From contig NZ_LQNF01000026.1 of assembly GCF_001618145.1 (NCBI RefSeq), forward strand, positions 1 through 64,000: a stretch of 64,000 bases of DNA, written 5' to 3'. The notes under the pieces were generated by a model that ran no database searches, was not told where the DNA came from, and saw only the letters and a program-made list of their open reading frames with translations. Positions 17,315-24,146 of this stretch are shown piece after piece. The stretch is from Oceanobacillus damuensis. Lineage in GTDB: Bacteria; Bacillota; Bacilli; Bacillales; Amphibacillaceae. The translations under genes and the position numbers were made by a program. Every line of letters starts with the position of its first letter. Position 1 is the stretch's first letter.

Positions 17315-19428
17315 TAACTAGAGTGATATTTTAACTGATATACTTTGGAAATAGCATGGGCACGGTCAGGCACATCAAGCTTTTGAAAAATCTTCGTCAC
17401 ATGGTTTTTTACCGTATGCCCGCTAATGTATAGCTCCTGGGCAATTTCCTTGTTATTGAGCCCCTGAATGACAAGATCAAGCACCTCTTGCTCCCTCGGG
17501 GACAGATCCATTTCCTTGATTGTACTTGTCACAGAATCAATCTTCCGTTCTGTTGAAATTCCATCCAAATCGATTTCTTCTTCAATAACCCGACTATCCA
17601 TAACGAATGATATAAACGCTTGAACGGTTTCATTACCAATAATCTCCTTAGGTATTGCCTCAATCGAATCACTCCGACTATACATCATTGCCAATGCAAA
17701 TACCTGTCCTCCGACACTTGCCTCTTCCCAAAGTAATGGACTGCCTTCCACTAATGCTTTGCCTTCTTTGACAATCAAATCGATCCTTTTTTCTGGAAAG
17801 GTTTCCCGGATGAATTCCGGCGTATAGCATGATAATTGACATGCATAAATGATTTCCTTTATTACCGCTGCATCCAAGCCGAGATTCATAGCATACTTGC
17901 CAGCAAGATTCGCGGTATTTTCCGCTTCGGCATACGCTTCTTTGTCGAATTGTGCGATTGCCCGAGAAAGCATGTTAACTTGATTCTCCTCATATTGCTC
18001 TTCTTCTTTGCCGGCCAGCTGCAGTGAAGCTCCGCCCATAATTGAAAGCGTCTCTAAATAGTTGATATGTTCCTGGAGCTGCGCTTCCGATTGATTGGAC
18101 AAGCCAACACAGAGTATTCCAACTGCCTGTCCCCTGTTAAACAGCGGACATTCAACCACACGATCTCCATCTTCCGTTACTTGGACCGTTGGCGTTTGCG
18201 GTTCACGAGAATTTCCGTCAAAAAAGCGTTTTGCCACGTCTTTTGCATACTCTCCAATACTGTCTGGAGCCTTCCCTCGGGATATCAGCTTCACTTTATC
18301 ATTTTGGATATCTTTTAAAATAAGGCAAGAAAAAGTGCCTTCAACTAAATTAAGACCAATATCCACTAAGATATAAACGATTCTTTTTAGATCTGGAGCT
18401 GCCACCATCAGTTTAGATATTTCAATCAGTGATGATAACCGTCGGAGCTGATTGTCGTTCTCACTTTGCAGATGATGGATGACCGAATGAGCTTCCAGCA
18501 TAATCGCCAATGTCTTCACTAATTCCAATTCACTACTTGAAAAACCGTCCTTATTGATATTTCCGCCAAACAATAATTTCGTTGAACCATCATGCTGCTT
18601 CATCGGGTAGCAAAGAAGTGATTTGGGCTTGAATTGATGCCTTTTAAAAAAGATCGATCTTGGATCCTTATCAATATTCTCCCAGAAATCAAATTCACCC
18701 GTTAACAGCACCCTTCCTAAAAAACCTTCCCCTGGAGAGAATTGAGCCCCCTGAAAAGCGTCTATTCCATCCCCAATCACTTCGGTTACCACATAGGAAT
18801 TTTCCTGTTCTTCTGCCAGACCGAGAAATTCAAATACCTGTTTATGCTGGAAAAAATCATGTAATAAATGGGTGATATTTCGATCCCTTTCCTGCACGCC
18901 CTGATGAAACAGTTCATTTTGTAAGGCGGAAAGAGAACTGTCGGTCTTTTCCGAAAGCAATTGGGAAACGAGCATGCCGACTTTTTTCATCCAATCTTTC
19001 CATACCTTTTTTCCTGAGGGGGTAATGAGAGGTGTCTCAGCTAATATCGCTTCCCAGTTTATATCATCTTGATATGCAGTCTTCAACTGTTCTATTATGA
19101 GTTCCTCTGTTCCATCCTCAATCATGAAACCTGCGAATATATTATATTTATCTGCATTCTCCAGTGGAATGGAAATTGTCAATACATAAACTCCCGGAAG
19201 AATATCATAAAAGAAAGGTGTATGGATTGGCCACGCTTTTTGTGCACCCTGCTTTATTTTTGTAAGTATATTCTCCTGTTCCTTGTTTAGGATTACATTA
19301 CATAATTCATTGTTACCAGAAGGCGGTAGAACGATTTCTCCGTTTTCGTCTGTTAGCCATATCGTGAAGCCATACTTCGCTGCATATACGGATTGGATTT
19401 CCTCCAAAAGCTCCCGATTCACATTCAT
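17314..19428 (-). CDS. Multidomain sensor/regulator with GAF domains and LuxR-type HTH
   Basis: This 704-residue cytoplasmic protein begins with a domain resembling the PocR ligand-binding type (about 1-110: GFTIWLTDENGEIVLPPSG, ELCNVI). A GAF-like region (about 190-310) and a second GAF (about 330-460) follow, then a helical region, then a LuxR helix-turn-helix (about 640-700, LSPREQEVLDLVIQGLNNKEIAQELYISGHTVKNH split here by family motif). There is no receiver domain. The HTH strongly resembles the tail of the response regulator at 2584-5076. It overlaps the upstream small gene by four bases. I propose it activates the Tad and KaiC-like promoters; this is inferred from position and the shared element. 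Confidence 0.85.
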   Translation of the reverse strand: MNVNRELLEEIQSVYAAKYGFTIWLTDENGEIVLPPSGNNELCNVILNKEQENILTKIKQGAQKAWPIHTPFFYDILPGVYVLTISIPLENADKYNIFAGFMIEDGTEELIIEQLKTAYQDDINWEAILAETPLITPSGKKVWKDWMKKVGMLVSQLLSEKTDSSLSALQNELFHQGVQERDRNITHLLHDFFQHKQVFEFLGLAEEQENSYVVTEVIGDGIDAFQGAQFSPGEGFLGRVLLTGEFDFWENIDKDPRSIFFKRHQFKPKSLLCYPMKQHDGSTKLLFGGNINKDGFSSSELELVKTLAIMLEAHSVIHHLQSENDNQLRRLSSLIEISKLMVAAPDLKRIVYILVDIGLNLVEGTFSCLILKDIQNDKVKLISRGKAPDSIGEYAKDVAKRFFDGNSREPQTPTVQVTEDGDRVVECPLFNRGQAVGILCVGLSNQSEAQLQEHINYLETLSIMGGASLQLAGKEEEQYEENQVNMLSRAIAQFDKEAYAEAENTANLAGKYAMNLGLDAAVIKEIIYACQLSCYTPEFIRETFPEKRIDLIVKEGKALVEGSPLLWEEASVGGQVFALAMMYSRSDSIEAIPKEIIGNETVQAFISFVMDSRVIEEEIDLDGISTERKIDSVTSTIKEMDLSPREQEVLDLVIQGLNNKEIAQELYISGHTVKNHVTKIFQKLDVPDRAHAISKVYQLKYHSS

Positions 19429-19682
19429 ATGCTATCCACTTCTTCTGAAAAGTCGATATCCTGAATGATCTTCGGCTCCTTATAGCGGTACAGTGGGGAA
19501 AATTCATCGCCAAGCATCTGCAGAATCCCTTGATTCTCTAACTGATCGATAATCGGAAGAATGTCATCCACTTTTCTTCCCAGCTTCTTGCTTATCCCTT
19601 CAGCCGTTTCAATCATGTATGGATTGGATTGAAACAGCAATGTGCATTCCATTTGCAACGGTACCAGTTCTTTACTGACCAT
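19425..19682 (-). CDS. Small winged-helix-like protein
   Basis: This 85-residue acidic protein has a predicted compact helix-turn-helix/winged-helix core (MIETAEGISKKLGRKVDDIL, then IDQLENQGILQML and a YRY wing). It sits between the KaiC-like ATPase (16-bp gap) and the LuxR regulator (4-bp overlap), so the three are surely one transcription unit. I do not recognise a named family. A role as DNA- or protein-binding adaptor to the KaiC-like protein is plausible. Confidence 0.75.
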   Translation of the reverse strand: MVSKELVPLQMECTLLFQSNPYMIETAEGISKKLGRKVDDILPIIDQLENQGILQMLGDEFSPLYRYKEPKIIQDIDFSEEVDSI

Positions 19683-19698
19683 ATGTTCTTACCTCCTT

Positions 19699-21123
19699 CT
19701 ATATTAAACGTATATAAGGGAATTCCTGCATGTTTTCCAATAAGTAAGGCTTTGATATATCCCCATTGGATGCTTTCGTTATCTGCAAATATTGATACGA
19801 TCCATCCACCCACGTTTTTAAAACGCCATTGCAGGAGCGTTCCAGAAATGATGCTACATTGATTCCTACTTCCTTAAAATTACACAGCACCAGCACGGTC
19901 ATCCCTTTTGACCTTGCACTTGCTGTTTCTGTTGCGAAATGTCTTAAAACATAATCTGTTCCTCGTTCATTAATAATCGCATTCAAATCATAATAGATAA
20001 ACCAGCTGCTATCTTTTTTCATATCTGAATTTATCTTTGGATATAACTCGTATTTCAGGAAATGATTATATTTTTCATTATCCAAACCTTTCACATGAAA
20101 GACCGCATTCCTCCAGCTTTCTGAGATCGGACGATTATAATGTTCAATAAAGAACATTTTCCTTTCTTCTATCACTTTATCCAAGTCTACTTGATGAAGT
20201 CTCAGAAGTGCTGCCAGTTCCTCGATAGATTGTATGCTTGAAAGAATCGTCAGTAATTGATCCCCTGCTTTTATTCGCTCAGCGAGAATGGACGTGATGA
20301 TATTTCGGTAATTTGCTTTACTGTTCGTATCAAGCATATAAATATTCCCTTTATCCAAACCACCACCTAAAATATTGTCAAGTGAAGCAATACCTGTTTT
20401 CAAGCGCAAATCTGATTGCGAATCCTGTATGTCAGAAACTGTTCTGCTAGCAAGCACGACATAGATCCCTTCTTCGGTAATACGATAAATATGCTCCCCT
20501 TCAAGAATGCTGCTTCCTCTCATTTTTAAAACTTCCAATGTTCGTTGACGAAATAACTGCAAATGCTCTTTTAAAGATAAGCGAATAAGCCCATCAAAAA
20601 TAAAATGCTCAAATGGTACATGCTCCACATTAAGGTCGGATTGCTCTTGGATAAGCAGTGAAGTGAGATTGAATTTTCGTAAAATATTACGTAGCGTATA
20701 TAATATTTCTCTGCCTTTGACCTCACTATTCTGGTTTAGAAACTTTAAAAGACTTATGCTATCAATTACGATACGCCTGCAATCAACTTCATTTACCATT
20801 TGCTCGAATAAGCCGTTTGTCAGCAGCATTTGCTGAATTAATGTATCTGGCGAAAGTGAGATAACCCGTAACTGGTTTTTTCGCTCCAGCTCCTGTAAAT
20901 CCCATCCGAATCTCTGCATATCTGCATATATTTGTTCAGGAAATTCCTCAAAGGTTATAAATATCCCATTCTCATTATATTGCTTGATCCCATTGTAAAG
21001 AAATTGAACACCTAATGTCGTTTTGCCTGTGCCGGGCGCTCCTTCAACAATTATTGCTGATCCTGCAGGAAGGCCGCCTCCTAAAATAGTGTCTAAACCG
21101 TTTATTCCTGTAGCTGACAGCAT
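19699..21123 (-). CDS. KaiC-like two-domain RecA-family ATPase
   Basis: This 474-residue protein has two KaiC/RadA-type repeats. Domain 1 (about 1-235) has TGINGLDTILGGGLPAGS, Walker A GAPGTGKTT, a FEE dyad (ITFEEFPEQ) and the Walker B RRIVIDSISLL. Domain 2 (about 240-474) repeats TGIASLDNILGGGLDKG, but its P-loop is lost (LDTNSKANYRN), so only domain 1 should bind ATP catalytically. Non-cyanobacterial KaiC homologues act as signalling ATPases rather than clocks. It is the first gene of a KaiC, wHTH, LuxR operon. The ribosome site is AAGGGGGATC. Two candidate promoters lie upstream. Confidence 0.88.
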   Translation of the reverse strand: MLSATGINGLDTILGGGLPAGSAIIVEGAPGTGKTTLGVQFLYNGIKQYNENGIFITFEEFPEQIYADMQRFGWDLQELERKNQLRVISLSPDTLIQQMLLTNGLFEQMVNEVDCRRIVIDSISLLKFLNQNSEVKGREILYTLRNILRKFNLTSLLIQEQSDLNVEHVPFEHFIFDGLIRLSLKEHLQLFRQRTLEVLKMRGSSILEGEHIYRITEEGIYVVLASRTVSDIQDSQSDLRLKTGIASLDNILGGGLDKGNIYMLDTNSKANYRNIITSILAERIKAGDQLLTILSSIQSIEELAALLRLHQVDLDKVIEERKMFFIEHYNRPISESWRNAVFHVKGLDNEKYNHFLKYELYPKINSDMKKDSSWFIYYDLNAIINERGTDYVLRHFATETASARSKGMTVLVLCNFKEVGINVASFLERSCNGVLKTWVDGSYQYLQITKASNGDISKPYLLENMQEFPYIRLI

Positions 21124-21192
21124 TACGATCCCCCTTATTTATTTTCCAGCATATTATTATGTACTAGTAAAGGAATAAGGATGATATTCCAT

Positions 21193-21239
21193 ATCTTATA
21201 CCAGGAATATACAAATACATATCCCCTACCATTCCTATT
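21193..21239 (-). promoter_or_regulatory. Proposed KaiC-operon promoter with shared 21-bp element
   Basis: A - strand -10-like TAAGAT (21193-21198) lies exactly 20 bp downstream of the element at 21219-21239, which matches the Tad-operon element at 17181-17201 in 18 of 21 positions. All three differences are transitions. The transcript would begin about 65 bp before the KaiC start codon. Confidence 0.5.
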
Positions 21240-21246
21240 TATTTCT

Positions 21247-21271
21247 ATACCCTTATTTAAAGGACTTTAAC
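21247..21271 (-). promoter_or_regulatory. SigB-like promoter upstream of the KaiC-like gene
   Basis: On the - strand GTTAAA is followed after 13 bases by GGGTAT. This is close to the Bacillus general-stress SigB consensus (GTTTAA, 12-15 bases, GGGTAT). The match is by eye only. If real, the operon is also stress-induced. Confidence 0.35.
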
Positions 21272-21314
21272 TGCTTATCTACGAATCCATACAAACAACT
21301 TTTATCATGTATGC

Positions 21315-21320
21315 TATAAT
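21315..21320 (+). promoter_or_regulatory. Extended -10 promoter (TGCTATAAT)
   Basis: TATAAT preceded by TGC, with no good -35, lies 36 bp before the 46-codon gene at 21356. Confidence 0.45.
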
Positions 21321-21355
21321 TAATTGGAAAATAAGCTATAAAAAGGAGTTCAAAA

Positions 21356-21496
21356 ATGATTAAAGTAAAAATGAACGTGCAAACTGCATATCACGGAGAA
21401 TTGCTTCGGGCAGGAAAAGTTTATGAAGTTGATGAAACGATTGCTAAACGTTGGATTGCCAGTAAATTAGCGGAAGAAATAAAGGAAGAAAATTAA
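21356..21496 (+). CDS. Small 46-residue protein
   Basis: This short gene reads MIKVKMNVQTAYHGELLRAG and continues with KVYEVDETIAKRWIASKLAEE. AAAAGGAG precedes the ATG at good distance, and an extended -10 lies upstream. The sequence (a small beta-rich unit ending in a K-RWI--K-AEE helix) is like short proteins often found in phage structural-gene clusters. No phage gene surrounds it, so it may be a relic or a domesticated gene. Its role is unknown. Confidence 0.6.
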   Translation: MIKVKMNVQTAYHGELLRAGKVYEVDETIAKRWIASKLAEEIKEEN

Positions 21497-21571
21497 CGAC
21501 AAAACACTCCAATTTTTGTATATCCTAAACTGTTGAAATGGGATATATTATAAATAAAAGGAGATGAAATA

Positions 21572-21946
21572 ATGAGTCAAGCGGAATTTAATCAGCTGAT
21601 AAAACGGTTCGACAAGCTCGAAGACATGATGGCACAGCTTATTAATACTGTCGGAAATGTCATGGAAGAACAGACTTCTATGAAAAATGAAATTAACTCT
21701 ATCAAAGATGGGCAAACTTCTATGAAAGATGAAATCAGCTCCATTAAAGATGGGCAAACTTCTTTGAAGGATGAAATCAGCTCCATTAAAGATGGACAAG
21801 CTTCTATGAAAGCAGAAAATGAAACCCGGCATCAGGAGGTCATGGAACAATTAAGCAGACTTAAAGCTGATCAAGATCTCATTTGGGATAAATCTACAAA
21901 AAATGAACGGGAGATTGGAATTGTAAAAAAGCTATATGATTTTTAA
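21572..21946 (+). CDS. Coiled-coil protein built from 14-residue repeats
   Basis: This 124-residue hydrophilic protein is predicted to be almost entirely helical. A core of three 14-residue repeats (type KDEISSIKDGQTSM, about residues 37-78) is encoded by three 42-bp direct repeats at 21680-21805. The N-terminal part (FNQLIKRFDKLEDMMAQLI) and C-terminal part are also heptad-like. AAAGGAG lies before the ATG. It resembles small repeat coiled coils seen beside phage-like genes in Bacillaceae. No function can be assigned. Confidence 0.75.
   Translation: MSQAEFNQLIKRFDKLEDMMAQLINTVGNVMEEQTSMKNEINSIKDGQTSMKDEISSIKDGQTSLKDEISSIKDGQASMKAENETRHQEVMEQLSRLKADQDLIWDKSTKNEREIGIVKKLYDF
21680..21805 (+). 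repeat. Three 42-bp tandem direct repeats inside the coiled-coil gene
   Basis: Units lie at 21680-21721, 21722-21763 and 21764-21805, with few base differences. Each encodes 14 residues, two heptads. Copy number could vary by slippage without breaking the frame. Between this gene's end and 22138 (about 190 bp) I see no gene. Confidence 0.85.
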
Positions 21947-22137
21947 ACTACGTGAAACTAAACCTTCTCATTCTTCCATAGCTCATCGAAACTAACTTCA
22001 TCGTTTTCCCATAAAAACGGATGTCCTTTTATAGTACCGCAGAAAAATCGGTTGATAATAGCAGGGGATTAATTACCTCTAAATTATCAATTCCTGAATA
22101 ATTTTCTAATATTAGATTGTGTTCTACCATCGAATAA

Positions 22138-22176
22138 AAATAAGGCTACCTTAATTTAATTAAGGTAGCCTTATTT
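22138..22176. terminator. Terminator downstream of the ferredoxin gene
   Basis: A perfect 14-bp stem (TAAGGCTACCTTAA / TTAAGGTAGCCTTA) with a 5-base loop is flanked by A and T runs. It can work on both strands and serves the - strand ferredoxin gene. Confidence 0.85.
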
Positions 22177-22179
22177 ACG

Positions 22180-22419
22180 CTATCTATTCGCAAAGAATTC
22201 CTCTGCTTCCTCCAAGTATTTCTCCTGGGAAGGAGCCAGGTCATATTCTTCCTCTATTGCGGACACAGGACAAACCGCTTTACATGCCCCACAGTCGATA
22301 CAAATATCGGGATCTATGTAAAACTGGTCCGGACCTTCTTCTATACAATCAACCGGGCAGACGCTGACACATTCTCCAGCTTTTTCACCACGGCAAGGAT
22401 CCAATATTACAAAAGCCAT
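22180..22419 (-). CDS. fdxA: Ferredoxin, 7Fe (3Fe-4S/4Fe-4S) type
   Basis: This 79-residue electron carrier begins MAFVILDPCRGEKAGECVSVCP; the C-x7-C-x3-CP spacing is typical of the 3Fe-4S-containing half in 7Fe ferredoxins. A classical 4Fe-4S motif, CIDCGACKAVCP, follows. The acidic C-terminal tail is normal for the family. It is a single gene with its own terminator, and the redox partner is not evident. The symbol follows general usage for this type. Confidence 0.88.
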   Translation of the reverse strand: MAFVILDPCRGEKAGECVSVCPVDCIEEGPDQFYIDPDICIDCGACKAVCPVSAIEEEYDLAPSQEKYLEEAEEFFANR

Positions 22420-22515
22420 CTATACGTTACCCCCTTATAAGCTAAAACATCATTCAACTAAATGATAATGCTTTCGCTTCGTGAAGTAAACCATTTGACT
22501 CCCATTTCTTAGTTT

Positions 22516-24030
22516 TTACACATGCACACTTACTCCAGGTCCAAATGGAATTCCAAGGAAGTAAAACACCAATAACATAATGGTAAAAGAAATCAGGAAG
22601 AAAATGGTGTATGGAAGCATTAAGGCGATTAATGTACCAATACCAGCCTTCTTATCATACTGCTTTACAACACCAAGAACAATAATCAGATACGGGTTCA
22701 TCGGTGTGATAACGTTGGTAGATGAATCCGCGATACGATAGGCAGCCTGAACAAATGCAGGACTGTAACCCAAATAGTAAAACATCGGGATAAATATTGG
22801 TGCTTCCAGTGCCCATTGAGCTGATCCACTAAAAATAAACAGATTTAAGATTGCCGTAAATATCACAAAACCGATAATGACAAGGATGCCTGTCAACCCT
22901 ATGGATTCAAGGATATTTGCTCCACTGATGGCAATCCATGCTCCCATATTGGTCCAGCCAAAATAGGCAATGAACTGAGAAGCTGCAAATACGAGTACGA
23001 TAAATCCGGACAAGTCCTTCATCGCTTCTCCCATATAGGAAGCAACATCTTTGGAACTAGTAATTTTCTTTATTGTTACCCCATAGGCAACACCTGCAAT
23101 AATAAAGAGAAATAGAATTAGCGGAACAATTCCGGATAAGAATGGTGACGGAACAATTCCCCCTTCTTCATTTGTCAGTGGGGAATTAGGAATTAGAATC
23201 GCTGCAACCAGTACTGCAATATATGTCAGACTGGCTATTACAGCATTACGTAACCCTCTCATCTCCAATGAAGTTGTTTCTTTTACAATTTCCCCAATGG
23301 CGCCTTCATATTTGCCAAGTCTAGGCTCGACAATTTTTTCCGTTACCAACCCTCCAACGATGGTTAATAGAACAACACAGGCAAGCATAAAATACCAGTT
23401 ATCAACCGGAGTAACAAAAAGCTCTTCGTTGACTGTTTGTATTACTTCGGTAGATACACCTGAAAGCAATGCATCTGTACCGGTAATCATGAAGTTTGCG
23501 GTAAATCCGGCACCAACACCGCCAAATCCAGCAGCCAGACCTGCCAAAGGATGACGACCAATATTATAGAAAACCATGGCTGCAAGTGGCGGTACAATTA
23601 CAAACGCAGCATCTGAAGCAATGTTTCCCAAAATACCAGTAAATACGACAGCATATGTTACAAGAGATTTGGGAGCCTTTAATATTGTACTCTTAATCCC
23701 GGTTTCCAGGAGTCCCACTTTATCAGCAAGTCCGATTCCAAGCATCAAAGCAAGTATTACTCCCAACGGTGTGAAACCAACAAAATTATCAAGCATCGAT
23801 GTCAGAATGTATTGCAGGCCTTCTGCGGAAATTAAACTCTTGATTGCAAGTTCTTCTGCTTCTCCCGGTAATGTGAAAGTAACATCAAATAAAGAGATGA
23901 CCCATGAAGCAACAATTACGAGTCCCGCCAATAATATAAATAATATAAATGGATCCGGAAGTTTATTCCCTACTGTTTCAATTCCATTTAAAAATCGGGT
24001 CATTCCATTCTTTTTTTCTTTAGCTGCCAT
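22516..24030 (-). CDS. abgT: AbgT family transporter
   Basis: This integral membrane protein of about 504 residues belongs to the AbgT (p-aminobenzoyl-glutamate/drug) transporter family, with roughly a dozen hydrophobic segments and the conserved TPMNPYLIIVLG region near the end. The start at 24030 is preferred: AAAGGG abuts the earlier ATG (24039) but lies nine bases before this one. It follows three amidohydrolase genes and a regulator, so the likely job is import of an amide-linked substrate that those enzymes cleave. A terminator just upstream suggests limited read-through. Confidence 0.88.
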   Translation of the reverse strand: MAAKEKKNGMTRFLNGIETVGNKLPDPFILFILLAGLVIVASWVISLFDVTFTLPGEAEELAIKSLISAEGLQYILTSMLDNFVGFTPLGVILALMLGIGLADKVGLLETGIKSTILKAPKSLVTYAVVFTGILGNIASDAAFVIVPPLAAMVFYNIGRHPLAGLAAGFGGVGAGFTANFMITGTDALLSGVSTEVIQTVNEELFVTPVDNWYFMLACVVLLTIVGGLVTEKIVEPRLGKYEGAIGEIVKETTSLEMRGLRNAVIASLTYIAVLVAAILIPNSPLTNEEGGIVPSPFLSGIVPLILFLFIIAGVAYGVTIKKITSSKDVASYMGEAMKDLSGFIVLVFAASQFIAYFGWTNMGAWIAISGANILESIGLTGILVIIGFVIFTAILNLFIFSGSAQWALEAPIFIPMFYYLGYSPAFVQAAYRIADSSTNVITPMNPYLIIVLGVVKQYDKKAGIGTLIALMLPYTIFFLISFTIMLLVFYFLGIPFGPGVSVHV

Positions 24031-24072
24031 TTTTTTCATCCCTTTCTTTTTCCAATAGTTTAATGATCTGTT

Positions 24073-24110
24073 AAAAAAACTTGGTTGCCACCATCCTTTC
24101 GGTGACAGCC
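24073..24110 (-). terminator. Terminator between the regulator gene and abgT
   Basis: On the - strand GGCTGTCACC-loop-GGTGGCAACC (one mismatch, one wobble) is followed by AAGTTTTTTT. Only about 40 bases separate it from the abgT start, too few for an ordinary promoter. Confidence 0.65.
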
Positions 24111-24146
24111 GTCGTTTCCCATATGCAGATACAAAATTTTGATGCT

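Noticed and set aside
22420-22515. Promoter TTTACT-N17-TATCAT for the ferredoxin gene
   Set aside because: The match is plausible but both boxes deviate, and other equally good pairs exist in this AT-rich gap, so I did not list it.
23576-24058. 160-codon + strand frame antisense to abgT
   Set aside because: It is the shadow of the transporter's hydrophobic codons; the - strand gene has clear motifs and a ribosome site.
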